From: a virus
IMG/VR virus record: IMGVR_UViG_3300045933_000251
Coordinates: 1 to 27,240 of that record
Length of the DNA: 27,240 bases
Reading direction: 5' to 3' (one strand)
The position numbers and the translations under genes are program-made. The notes beneath the pieces were generated by a model that did not search any database, was not told the DNA's origin, and saw nothing but the letters and a program-made list of their open reading frames with translations. This document shows, one piece after another, positions 6,895-13,733 of the stretch. How positions within the stretch are numbered: the first letter of the stretch is position 1; each line of letters starts with the position of its first letter.

Positions 6895-7148
6895 GTAAGC
6901 GACGACGCTGGCGTGCCCGTGACGTGTCCGTCTGGGACATCGCCCGTGTCGCCTCGCTCGTCTGTCGCTGGTGCACCGAAGGCGTGACGCAGGGATCGCT
7001 GGTGCTGTTCGTGGGCCCGGCGCGGTTGCCCTGCTGTCGAGGGTGTGCCCTGCGGTTTCGTGGGGTGACGCCACCCCCGTCGCTGACGCAGTCTTCCTCG
7101 AGCGACATCGACCCTCGTGCGCTGCAGCTACCGGAGCGTGAGCGATGA
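6891..7148 (+). CDS. Basic zinc-ribbon-like small protein
   Basis: 85 residues from GTG 6891, which overlaps the previous stop. It begins very basic (SKRRRWRARD), then has paired cysteines LVCRWC (25, 28) and PCCRGC (48/49, 52), a plausible zinc ribbon. The tail is Ser/Pro-rich. It may bind nucleic acid. It overlaps the next ATG by 4 bases. Confidence 0.55.
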   Translation: MSKRRRWRARDVSVWDIARVASLVCRWCTEGVTQGSLVLFVGPARLPCCRGCALRFRGVTPPPSLTQSSSSDIDPRALQLPERER

Positions 7149-7432
7149 CCAGGCGCCGGACGCCGTCGCACGTGGGTGGTGTGGACCTGCTCCCTGATGG
7201 CAGGCCTGACCCCTGTCCGGACTATCGCACCGTGGTGCGTGAGCTCGATGGGGTCTTCCTGATCAAGCACTACCCCCATGGGTCAGCGCTCGAGCCGTGC
7301 TGTGTCGATCGCATCGTGCGATCACCAGGTGAAAGCGACACGGATGCCCTGGCACGTGGTGATCGTGAGTGCGATCGCCGGCACGAAGGGACCGCCGTCC
7401 TCCGCGCTGCTGCAGGAGATGGTGCACGGTGA
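7145..7432 (+). CDS. Hypothetical protein
   Basis: 95 residues from ATG 7145, chosen for its 4-base overlap with the upstream gene. The first 60 residues read well (VDLLPDGRPDPCPDYRTVV, then LDGVFLIKHYPHG). The end is richer in Arg and Asp and less convincing. An alternative frame from ATG 7278 to 7469 overlaps it, so the true 3' end is uncertain. No family is recognised. Confidence 0.4.
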   Translation: MTRRRTPSHVGGVDLLPDGRPDPCPDYRTVVRELDGVFLIKHYPHGSALEPCCVDRIVRSPGESDTDALARGDRECDRRHEGTAVLRAAAGDGAR

Positions 7433-7471
7433 GGGGTGGGTAGGGGGGGTCGAAATCTCTGGGCGCTAAGG

Positions 7472-7523
7472 GTTTGCGAACCGCCCCGTCGCCAACTTCC
7501 GGGGTTTGCAACAGTTTGGCAAC
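7472..7523. promoter_or_regulatory. Operator-like cluster of GTTTGC sites
   Basis: Three related sites precede the HTH gene at 7545: GTTTGCGAAC (7472-7481), GTTTGCAAC (7504-7512) and GTTTGGCAAC (7514-7523). The last two start 10 bp apart, one helical turn. The same half-site recurs as a perfect palindrome at 8649. Position and spacing suggest repressor or activator binding; no clear -10/-35 pair was identified. Confidence 0.45.
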
Positions 7524-7544
7524 AGATTCACGGGTTGGAGGCGC

Positions 7545-7835
7545 ATGAACGACAGGCTTTGCGTGGAGTCGCGTCACGTGCCGGCGCGCCGGGGCGTGGC
7601 AGTGGCCGACATCGGGGGCATCGACCACGTGCTGGCGGAGCTGCGCGCGGTCGTCGCGGCGAACGGGTCCCAGAAAGAGACCGCGCGCGTGTTGGGCATT
7701 TCCGAGTCGTACTTGAGCGACCTGTTGCAGGGCCGCCGCGCGGTGAGCTGCTCGGGTTCACGTGTGAGGTCCGGTTCGTGCGCCGCGAGTTCGTGCAGGC
7801 GTCTACCTCGCGCACGTCGACGAACGAGGGGATAG
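7545..7835 (+). CDS. Cro/XRE-like HTH protein, probably frameshifted
   Basis: As read, 96 residues from ATG 7545 (ggttggagg lies upstream). Residues about 25-64 contain a Cro/CI-type helix-turn-helix: ELRAVVAANGSQKETARVLG, then ISESYLSDLLQGRR. After GRR the frame turns into Ser/Cys/Arg-rich sequence, while the -1 frame reads GELLGFTCEVRFVRREFV, the kind of LGF-strand ending expected in this family. That frame stops at 7843, overlapping the next gene's ATG at 7840 in the usual ATGA fashion. The gene therefore probably runs 7545-7843 with an indel around 7735-7745, and the distance between GRR and LGF also looks several residues short. It may be a real lesion, a sequencing error or, less likely, programmed frameshifting. 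The likely role is transcription control at the adjacent operator-like sites. Confidence 0.6.
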   Translation: MNDRLCVESRHVPARRGVAVADIGGIDHVLAELRAVVAANGSQKETARVLGISESYLSDLLQGRRAVSCSGSRVRSGSCAASSCRRLPRARRRTRG

Positions 7836-7839
7836 CGCG

Positions 7840-8358
7840 ATGAGCGTTCAAGCCGAGGCCGAGCGGTTGCTGGCTGCTACGACGCCGGAGCCGTGGCAGC
7901 AGATTCGCTATGACCATGGTGGTGGTCGCATGTATCAGGCCGTGCCACGCGCCGATGCGAGGTACCCTGGCGAGGAGCGGCGGTCGCTGATCATCGACGC
8001 CTATCAGCAAGGCGATCGGGAGTTCTACTTCAATGCGACCCGTCTCGTACGGTCTTTGCTGGCCGAGATCGATCGCGTAACCCGTGCGCTTGGAGAGGTG
8101 CAACAAGACCGAGACGCGCAGTTCGCGCACAACGCGACGCTGCTCGAGCGGATGCAGGAGCTCGAGCGCGACAACGAGATGTATGGCGAGTATCTCGGCA
8201 GGCTGGAAACGCTTGAGAGCGGCCGCACCGGGTGCGTTGTCTGGGATCTGCATCTGCGCTTGAAGGCCAGGCTGGCCGCGGCGGCCGCCGCCGTGCAGAC
8301 GTCTGCACACGCACCAGCGACGGAGGCGGGCGCGCCCCCGCCCGCGGAGGGCCGCTGA
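7840..8358 (+). CDS. Ead/Ea22-like coiled-coil protein
   Basis: 172 residues, ATG 7840. It starts with AERLLAATTPEPWQQ and continues to FYFNATRLVRSLLAEIDRVT, matching the layout of Ead/Ea22-like phage accessory proteins (an AATPxPW box, then an N-A-x-R-L-V-x-x-L-L segment). Residues 70-130 are a long charged coiled coil (EVQQDRDAQFAHNATLLERM, ELERDNEMYGEYLGRLETLE). The tail is Ala/Pro-rich and encodes the second copy of the 16-bp palindrome (VQTSA). These proteins are non-essential early products of unclear function. Confidence 0.55.
   Translation: MSVQAEAERLLAATTPEPWQQIRYDHGGGRMYQAVPRADARYPGEERRSLIIDAYQQGDREFYFNATRLVRSLLAEIDRVTRALGEVQQDRDAQFAHNATLLERMQELERDNEMYGEYLGRLETLESGRTGCVVWDLHLRLKARLAAAAAAVQTSAHAPATEAGAPPPAEGR
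8293..8308. repeat. 16-bp palindrome, copy 2 of 3
   Basis: GTGCAGACGTCTGCAC, identical to copies at 1171 and 16628, lies near the 3' end of the Ead/Ea22-like gene, about 50 bases before the excisionase-like gene. Symmetry stops at 16 bp here. Confidence 0.75.
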
Positions 8359-8594
8359 TGCCCCGCGGCCGCGCCGCCGAGCCCCGCATCCTCGACGCCC
8401 AGAACCATCCCCGCAAATACGCCGGCGTCCGCGTCGTCGCCGACTACCTCGGCATCGGCGTCGCCCGCGTCCACTGGCTGATCGACGAAGGCAAGCTCCG
8501 CGCGATCGAAGTCGAGTCACCGGCCGGCCCGAAAACCCGCAAGGTCGACGTGCTCTCGATCGCCGAGTACGAGTCGATCGCCCGCACCGCCTGA
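8358..8594 (+). CDS. Excisionase/MerR-type HTH protein
   Basis: 78 residues from ATG 8358, sharing one base with the previous stop. The core KYAGVRVVADYLGIGVARVH, then WLIDEGKLRAIEV, and finally KTRKVDVLSIAEYE is the helix-turn-helix 17 / MerR-like pattern found in excisionases and small phage regulators: first helix, recognition helix, then a wing leading to a short C-terminal helix. Such proteins bind DNA at attachment sites or promoters. No integrase is visible here, so a transcriptional role is as likely as excision. A regulatory gap follows. Confidence 0.65.
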   Translation: MPRGRAAEPRILDAQNHPRKYAGVRVVADYLGIGVARVHWLIDEGKLRAIEVESPAGPKTRKVDVLSIAEYESIARTA

Positions 8595-8725
8595 CGGGCG
8601 GCGCTGAAAATAAATTCGACGCGCGGATCGAATTCGCGCACAAAGCGCGCAAACCGGTTTGCCTTCTCTCGCGCGCGGGTGCACGCTGGCGACGGTCCTT
8701 CCGACGACGAGGAAATCCACGATTG
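8595..8725. promoter_or_regulatory. Regulatory gap with inverted repeats
   Basis: This 131-base gap separates early genes from the exported-protein block. It contains an AT-rich tract (gaaaataaattcg near 8605), a perfect 7-bp inverted repeat AATTCGA (8613-8619) and TCGAATT (8628-8634) with an 8-bp spacer, and the perfect 14-bp palindrome GCAAACCGGTTTGC (8649-8662). The latter carries the GTTTGC half-site seen upstream of the HTH gene at 7545. A regulated promoter for downstream genes is likely, but no -35/-10 boxes can be fixed by eye. Confidence 0.5.
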
Positions 8726-9139
8726 ATGCGAGTAGGCGCGTTGGTTGTTGTGCTGCTGTGGGCGGTGCCGAGTCTGGCGCAGACCGGGGTGCCGGCCGCG
8801 TGGACGGTGCGGATCTACCAGGCGGGGCAGACCGCCCCGATCCAGACGTTCACGGTGACCGCGCCGCTGTGCAATCAGGCGCCCCCGCCGGTGGAGCCCA
8901 GCCCGGTCGTCAATCCGACGACGCACGTCTGGGACGATCCGGTCAATCTCTCGCGGGTGTGCCTCGTGCACGACGCGCCGCGACTCGCGGCGCTGGAGGA
9001 CGGCGCGTACGAATCGACGGTGAGCGCGTCCAATGCCGCGAATGACTCCAGCGCGGAGACGCCGCGCGTCCCTTTCGTGCGGCGGCGGCCGAACCCGCCG
9101 GCTGCACCGACGGGCTATCGACTTATCCGTCAGGGGTAG
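8726..9139 (+). CDS. Exported protein 1 (signal peptide, unknown)
   Basis: 137 residues from ATG 8726. The N-terminus RVGALVVVLLWAVPSLAQ is a Sec-type signal peptide, with probable cleavage near residue 19. The predicted mature part begins AAWTVRIYQAGQTAPIQTF and looks like a single beta-sandwich domain, with two cysteines (LCNQ, RVCLV) and a Pro-rich tail (RRRPNPPAAPTGYRL). It resembles fibronectin-like exported domains in general pattern only. It is the first of five signal-peptide proteins in the next 5.4 kb. Function is unknown. Confidence 0.6.
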   Translation: MRVGALVVVLLWAVPSLAQTGVPAAWTVRIYQAGQTAPIQTFTVTAPLCNQAPPPVEPSPVVNPTTHVWDDPVNLSRVCLVHDAPRLAALEDGAYESTVSASNAANDSSAETPRVPFVRRRPNPPAAPTGYRLIRQG

Positions 9140-9141
9140 AG

Positions 9142-9273
9142 GTGACGGGACGGGTGCGGACGGCGCAACTGACAGCCCGGATCGGGGAGCTCGAACGCCA
9201 AGGCTGGGACGTCGTGAGCTATGAGCGGGTGAATCCGGTCTGGACGCGGCTCACCGTGTGGTGCGCTCGATGA
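9142..9273 (+). CDS. 43-residue protein
   Basis: GTG 9142 starts two bases after the upstream stop, and the stop overlaps ATG 9270 by 4 bases. The peptide reads TAQLTARIGELERQGWDVVS then YERVNPVWTRLTVWCAR, a plausible helix plus two strands. No family is recognised. It is supported only by gene spacing and sensible composition. Confidence 0.4.
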   Translation: MTGRVRTAQLTARIGELERQGWDVVSYERVNPVWTRLTVWCAR

Positions 9274-9455
9274 CGGACGCCGGCGCGGTGGCGGCGATCG
9301 AGGCGGCGCAGCAGCGGCTCATCGCCGCGTATCTCGCCGCGTACCGGCGGCCACGCCCGGACACCGGCCGCTCGCAGCGCGACACCTGGTATCGCGACCT
9401 CGCCTGGCGCACGACGCCGGCCGATGCCGCGCGGCGCGAGGCGCGCGCCGCATGA
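9270..9455 (+). CDS. 61-residue helical protein
   Basis: ATG 9270 lies in the preceding stop overlap, and the TGA at 9453 overlaps the next ATG at 9452. The sequence AVAAIEAAQQRLIAAYLAAY is a strong amphipathic helix, followed by basic SQRDTWYRDLAWR. Function is unknown. Confidence 0.45.
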   Translation: MTDAGAVAAIEAAQQRLIAAYLAAYRRPRPDTGRSQRDTWYRDLAWRTTPADAARREARAA

Positions 9456-11101
9456 GTCAGTCGCACACGAATGCCCGCGCGGCCGCGCCGACGGCGCGCG
9501 CGCGGGTCACCCGACGAGATCCTATGCGCCACGGACTGATCGCCCTCGTCGGCCTCCTGCTGCTGTGGGCGCAGCCGGCCGGCGCGGCGAATTACTGCGT
9601 CAAGTCGGGCGGGAACGACGCGACCGCCAAGGCGTCGATTGTCTACGTCGCCGGGAACGAAGCGGGGTCGACGTGTTGGGAGACGATCGGCCGCGCGGTG
9701 TGGGGAGACGAAACGCGGTCCACGCCCAACAGCATGGAGGCCATCGACGCGGGCGATACGGTCTACGTGTTCGGCGCCACGTATCCGTACTCCGCGCAAT
9801 GTTCGGCGACGATCGGCGTCTGCCGGCTGACGGTGCTCTACAACCCGGAGAACAGCGGGGCATCGGGAAACCCGATCACGATAACGTGTGTCGGCACGTG
9901 CCTGGTCGCGGCCCAAAACTGGAACGGGCCAGCCGTGGGCGCGAACACCAACGACTACATCAAGTGGTACGCGGACATCGCGCAGGGCCACAAGTGGACG
10001 ATGACCGCGTATTCGGCATCGGACGACAACGCGGGCGCGAGCGAGGTCGATGTCACGCCGGATACCGGCCCGGTCGTCTTTGTCGGCTGCACGGGCTGCT
10101 CGATTGAAGGAGCCGAGATCGCCGGCGGAGCCGCGAACACATACGCTGGCGACAACTACCCGGCCATCCGCCTGCAGGGCTGTAATAGCTGCACGGTGCG
10201 CAACACCATCGTCACGAACTTCTACACCACTGACGGCACCCACGCCTATGCCATCAACACCTACGACGGCGCGGAGGGCACGCTCATCGAGCACAACGAG
10301 TTTGACACCGTCGATGTGTGTCTCGCGCCGAAGGATACCGGGCCTGGGACGACGACGACCATTGTGTATCGGTTCAATATCTGCACGAACAGCAAGCGCG
10401 CGTTAGGGTGGTCGATCTCGACCCTCAACAACACGCAGATCCATCAAAACATCTTCTCTGGGCTCTACACCGCGGCGGCGGCTGAAGCGTTCGTCTACCC
10501 GACCGGCAACGACATGGCCGACGTGGACATCGTCAACAATGTGTTCTACGACGGCAGTGGCGGAGACACCTGTATTTGGAACGGTGGCTTCGACGGGTCG
10601 CGCTTCTGGAACAACATCTGTTTCACCGCGCCGCGGATGATCTATCACGACTCCGGCGCGACAGGTCCAATCGCGGCCGATCTGGACATCGAGCACAGCA
10701 TCTTCTACAACGCGACCACGGTGTTTTATACGGGCGGCGACGGGTCGCTGTCGTTCGCCGATTGGAAGACCGCGTATGCGGCTCAGTGCGTGGCGTCGCC
10801 TGCGTGCGTGACCACTGATCCACTCTTCGCGAATCCGGCCGGGGACGATTACCGACTCTGCACGGAGGCGGGTGTGCCGCATCCGAATTGCGCCGGGGCA
10901 AGTCCCGCGATTGGCCTGGGCGTGGATGTATTGGATCTGGATGGGGATGCCTCCACAACCGACAGCATCGATGCGGGCGTGTATGTGACCGGGACAGAAG
11001 TCATCGGCCTGACGACCAATGAGACGCCAGCGACCAGGTATCGGCTGCGATTCCGGATTGCGATGTTGCTGTGGCAGTTGGCGCAAGGGCCGCTGCTGTG
11101 A
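9452..11101 (+). CDS. Exported Cys-rich right-handed parallel beta-helix protein
   Basis: 549 residues from ATG 9452, or 525 from ATG 9524. The later start gives a clean signal peptide (RHGLIALVGLLLLWAQPAGA, then NYC). The earlier start has the operon overlap but adds a 24-residue Arg/Ala extension. The body shows repeated beta-helix coils with Asn and short strands: GCSIEGAEIAGG, GCNSCTVRNTIVTNFY, GTLIEHNEFDTVDVC, NTQIHQNIFSGLY, DVDIVNNVFYDGSGG. It ends with the DPLFANPAGDDYRLC / SPAIGLGVDV / DAGVYV capping pattern typical of exported beta-helix proteins. The predicted mature part contains 18 cysteines. Related folds act as polysaccharide lyases, tail spikes or adhesins; no catalytic triad can be assigned. 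Confidence 0.7.
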   Translation: MSQSHTNARAAAPTARARVTRRDPMRHGLIALVGLLLLWAQPAGAANYCVKSGGNDATAKASIVYVAGNEAGSTCWETIGRAVWGDETRSTPNSMEAIDAGDTVYVFGATYPYSAQCSATIGVCRLTVLYNPENSGASGNPITITCVGTCLVAAQNWNGPAVGANTNDYIKWYADIAQGHKWTMTAYSASDDNAGASEVDVTPDTGPVVFVGCTGCSIEGAEIAGGAANTYAGDNYPAIRLQGCNSCTVRNTIVTNFYTTDGTHAYAINTYDGAEGTLIEHNEFDTVDVCLAPKDTGPGTTTTIVYRFNICTNSKRALGWSISTLNNTQIHQNIFSGLYTAAAAEAFVYPTGNDMADVDIVNNVFYDGSGGDTCIWNGGFDGSRFWNNICFTAPRMIYHDSGATGPIAADLDIEHSIFYNATTVFYTGGDGSLSFADWKTAYAAQCVASPACVTTDPLFANPAGDDYRLCTEAGVPHPNCAGASPAIGLGVDVLDLDGDASTTDSIDAGVYVTGTEVIGLTTNETPATRYRLRFRIAMLLWQLAQGPLL

Positions 11102-11937
11102 GGGGGCGGCTGTGGGTGGCGGCTGTCGTCGGTCGCGGTGCTGTGTCGGGTGACGCGCGCCAGCGCAGACCGGCACGGGCAAGTGGTCGTCGTGGCGGCG
11201 CCGGGCTGATCGGCCGGTCCCTCGCGCTCGTCTGCGTCCTGCTGTGGACGGCGCCTGCCGTCGCGCAGTCGGTCGCCCACGATGGCGAGGCCGACGTCAC
11301 CAATGTGACCGGCAGTGGCACGACCGTCACGATGGCGGGCAAGCCGACGGCCGGGTCCAATCGGATCGGCATCGTCGGATGTGTGATCGGGGCAGTGCCT
11401 GGCACCGTCACCGCAACGTGGGATAGCGTGTCGATGACGGCGTTCGGCAGCGCGACGAATCCGACCGATGGCCGATCGGTCCATCTGTTCCGGATTGATG
11501 ACCCACCGACCGCCGCGTCATCGGTGGTGGTCACGATCGATAACACCACCTCGCTGATCTGCTCTGCGTCGAGCTTTTCTGGTGCGCACGACACGCAGGA
11601 CGCAATGGCTGTGGGCGACAGCGGCACGGCCGATCCGGCCACGGTGACATGCTCTGCCACGCCCGACGAATTTATCGTAGACGCGCTCTATTTCCTGGGC
11701 GCCGCCACGCCCCCGAGTCCGAGCACGGGCACGGCCAATACCGGATCACCGACCGATCAGGGCTCCTGGTTCGGGGGTCATTCTCGGCAGGACGGCAATA
11801 ACGCCACCTCTGACGCGATGACGTGGACCCTAACCACGCCCACGCAATGGACGCAGGTCTGTAACGTGATTCGGGCGGCGGCGGGGAGCGGTGGGCCGAC
11901 GCCGGGCTCTTTGTCGTCGATGGGCGTGGGCCGATGA
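11098..11937 (+). CDS. Exported beta-sandwich protein
   Basis: 279 residues from GTG 11098 (4-base overlap with the previous gene). The signal-like segment SLALVCVLLWTAPAVAQ lies about 45 residues in, so the true start may be further downstream, although no good ATG exists there. The mature domain follows a recognisable bacterial/phage surface pattern: GTTVTMAGKPTAGSNRIGIV, ATWDSVSMTAFGSATN, VHLFRIDDPPTAASSVVVTI, then FSGAHDTQDAM. This is a beta-sandwich repeatedly found in secreted or virion proteins of unknown ligand. It has four cysteines after the signal. The tail is Gly/Ser/Pro-rich. Confidence 0.6.
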   Translation: MRGRLWVAAVVGRGAVSGDARQRRPARASGRRGGAGLIGRSLALVCVLLWTAPAVAQSVAHDGEADVTNVTGSGTTVTMAGKPTAGSNRIGIVGCVIGAVPGTVTATWDSVSMTAFGSATNPTDGRSVHLFRIDDPPTAASSVVVTIDNTTSLICSASSFSGAHDTQDAMAVGDSGTADPATVTCSATPDEFIVDALYFLGAATPPSPSTGTANTGSPTDQGSWFGGHSRQDGNNATSDAMTWTLTTPTQWTQVCNVIRAAAGSGGPTPGSLSSMGVGR

Positions 11938-12003
11938 CGCCGCCGCGGGGGCTCGTCCTCGCCGTCGGCCGCTCGGGCTCTCGCCGCGAAGGAGTGATGA
12001 TCC

Positions 12004-12450
12004 GTGGCCGATAACGTCGCCATCACTGCAGGGTCGGGCACCTCGATTGCGACCGACGACATCAGCAGCGTTCACTATCAGCGCATCAAGCGCTCGGTGG
12101 GCGCCGATGGGTCCGCGACCGACTATCTCGACAAGTCCTCGCGCTCGGACACCTACACCGCGGCGGCCAACGGGACGACCGTCGATGTGTCGGCGCAGGG
12201 CATGAAGCGGTTCGGCCTGCAGGTCAAGCAGACCGGCACGGTCTCGTCGTGGACCGTGCTCCTCGAGGTCAGTCTCGACGGCACGAACTTCGTGACCGTG
12301 CTGACGCACACGAAGGCGGACGACGGGGACGGCGCCATCGCCTTCACGGGGGCCAATCTCTATCCGGCGCTGTATTTCCGATCACGGTGTTCGGCCATCA
12401 CGCTGGGGGGCGGGACGAACGTGATCGCCACGATTGTGGGGATGCCATGA
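12004..12450 (+). CDS. Phage virion-associated beta protein (no signal peptide)
   Basis: 148 residues from GTG 12004, with aaggag at about 11990. The sequence NVAITAGSGTSIATDDISSV, then HYQRIKRSVGADGSATDYLD, is typical of short beta-rich phage proteins found among tail/fibre genes. A second half (SSWTVLLEVSLDGTNFVTVL, then ALYFRSRCSAITLGGGTN) looks like a jelly-roll or carbohydrate-binding-type domain. It has one cysteine and no signal peptide, unlike both neighbours. It is likely a virion or adhesion component. The stop overlaps the next ATG by 4 bases. Confidence 0.6.
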   Translation: MADNVAITAGSGTSIATDDISSVHYQRIKRSVGADGSATDYLDKSSRSDTYTAAANGTTVDVSAQGMKRFGLQVKQTGTVSSWTVLLEVSLDGTNFVTVLTHTKADDGDGAIAFTGANLYPALYFRSRCSAITLGGGTNVIATIVGMP

Positions 12451-13733
12451 AGCGAGGGTGCGCCATCGCGTTGGTCGCGCTGATCGGGCTGCTGTCGGCG
12501 CAGCCGGCCGTCGCGCAGAACACGCCGCAGGTCAACACGGAGCTGCCGACGGCGGCCGCGCTCAGCGATGCCGTCTCGAATCCGACCGCGCCTGGCGTCG
12601 GCGGGTTCGCGATGGTGTGGGACGGCTCGACGCAGTGGAAGCGGCTGGCGGTCGGCACCGCCGGCTCCGCGGCCACGACCGTCCTGACGATCCAGGGCAT
12701 CGCCTCGGGGACGCCCGTGCGCGTGGATGTGGCGCAGGTCCTCGGCTCGACGCTCTCAGCGACCAATCCGCTGCCGGTCCGGCTGGCCAATGCGAGCGGC
12801 TACATCAGTGAAGACACGCAGTCGGTGTTCGGAGGCGCCGTAACGTTCACGGCGGGCGCCGCGCCGACCGGCGGTTTCGGGACGTGGTGCCGCGTCAGTG
12901 CGTCGGCGCCCTCGACGACTGGCGTCGCTGATGACGACGCGGTGCTGCCGTGGTGTAAGAACACCGGCGAGCTGCAGGTCGGCGTGATCACGGTGCCGAC
13001 CGATCCGTTCGGGGCGAACGCGGACGCGGCGAGCGCGACCGGATCGATCAGCGCGAAGCTGCGGTTCATTGCGGCGACCGGCATCCCGGTGACGTCGCTG
13101 CCGACGGTCGTCTTGCAGGCGGAGACGACGAAGGTGATCGGCACGGTGCGCGCGCTCGGCAACGGCGGCGCCGCTTTCGACCAGGCGACGGGGTCCGCGG
13201 TACCGGCCAATGCGCTCTACATGGGCGTCAACGGCCCGTCGGGCAACCTCCGCGGCTGGACGGCGGTGAATCCGAGCGGCGCGATTTACGCCGGCCAGGT
13301 CGACCTCGCGTCGTTCCTCGGGTCGACGGTGTCGGCGAGCAATCCGATCTGGGTCGCGACTGTGCCGACGGCGACGGGAGGCTGGTCCGCGCTGAATGCG
13401 ACGGCGGCCGACGGCGCGACCGCGTGCACCAATTCCGCGCAGTCGGTGAAGGGCAGCCAGGGCACCTTCGGCGGCTACTACATCAACAATCCGAACACGT
13501 CCGACGTCTGGCTGCACGTCTACAACGTGGCCTCGGGATCGGTGACGGTCGGGACCACGACCCCGGCGCTGTCGTTCCGGATTTCCGGTGTGTCGGCGAA
13601 TTCGGTCGGGGCGAACCTCGAGCTCGCTAACGGCGTGCAGTTCTCGACGGCCATCAGTATCGCGTGCACGAGCACGGCGGGCGGGAACGGCGCGCCGTCG
13701 AACGCGGTCGAAGCGGACATCTTCTACAAATGA
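12447..13733 (+). CDS. Exported beta-rich fibre-like protein
   Basis: 428 residues. ATG 12447 is favoured by the 4-base overlap and gives a clear signal peptide (KRGCAIALVALIGLL, SAQPAVAQ). Repeated segments of the form VAQVLGSTLSATNPLPVRL and DLASFLGSTVSASNPIWVA (about residues 92-110 and 286-304) mark at least two copies of a short motif often seen in phage tail/fibre-associated proteins. The C-terminal domain (TFGGYYINNPNTSDVWLHVY, then NGVQFSTAISIACTST) resembles a beta-jelly-roll. The mature part has four cysteines. A signal peptide on a fibre-like phage protein is odd, because virions assemble in the cytoplasm. Confidence 0.6.
   Translation: MKRGCAIALVALIGLLSAQPAVAQNTPQVNTELPTAAALSDAVSNPTAPGVGGFAMVWDGSTQWKRLAVGTAGSAATTVLTIQGIASGTPVRVDVAQVLGSTLSATNPLPVRLANASGYISEDTQSVFGGAVTFTAGAAPTGGFGTWCRVSASAPSTTGVADDDAVLPWCKNTGELQVGVITVPTDPFGANADAASATGSISAKLRFIAATGIPVTSLPTVVLQAETTKVIGTVRALGNGGAAFDQATGSAVPANALYMGVNGPSGNLRGWTAVNPSGAIYAGQVDLASFLGSTVSASNPIWVATVPTATGGWSALNATAADGATACTNSAQSVKGSQGTFGGYYINNPNTSDVWLHVYNVASGSVTVGTTTPALSFRISGVSANSVGANLELANGVQFSTAISIACTSTAGGNGAPSNAVEADIFYK

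Noticed and set aside
7278-7469. Alternative + frame (63 codons) overlapping the hypothetical gene at 7145
   Set aside because: It lies mostly inside the 7145 frame, lacks the neat 4-base overlap that frame has with its upstream gene, and shows no family pattern. It cannot be fully excluded, hence the low confidence of the 7145 call.
9251-10294. Minus-strand frame opposite the beta-helix gene
   Set aside because: Composition typical of antisense high-GC reading; it contradicts clear beta-helix repeats on the + strand.
11934-12014. 26-codon + frame between the beta-sandwich gene and the gene at 12004
   Set aside because: It begins in the upstream stop overlap but overlaps the ribosome-binding site and start of the next gene, and reads as low-quality Arg/Gly sequence.
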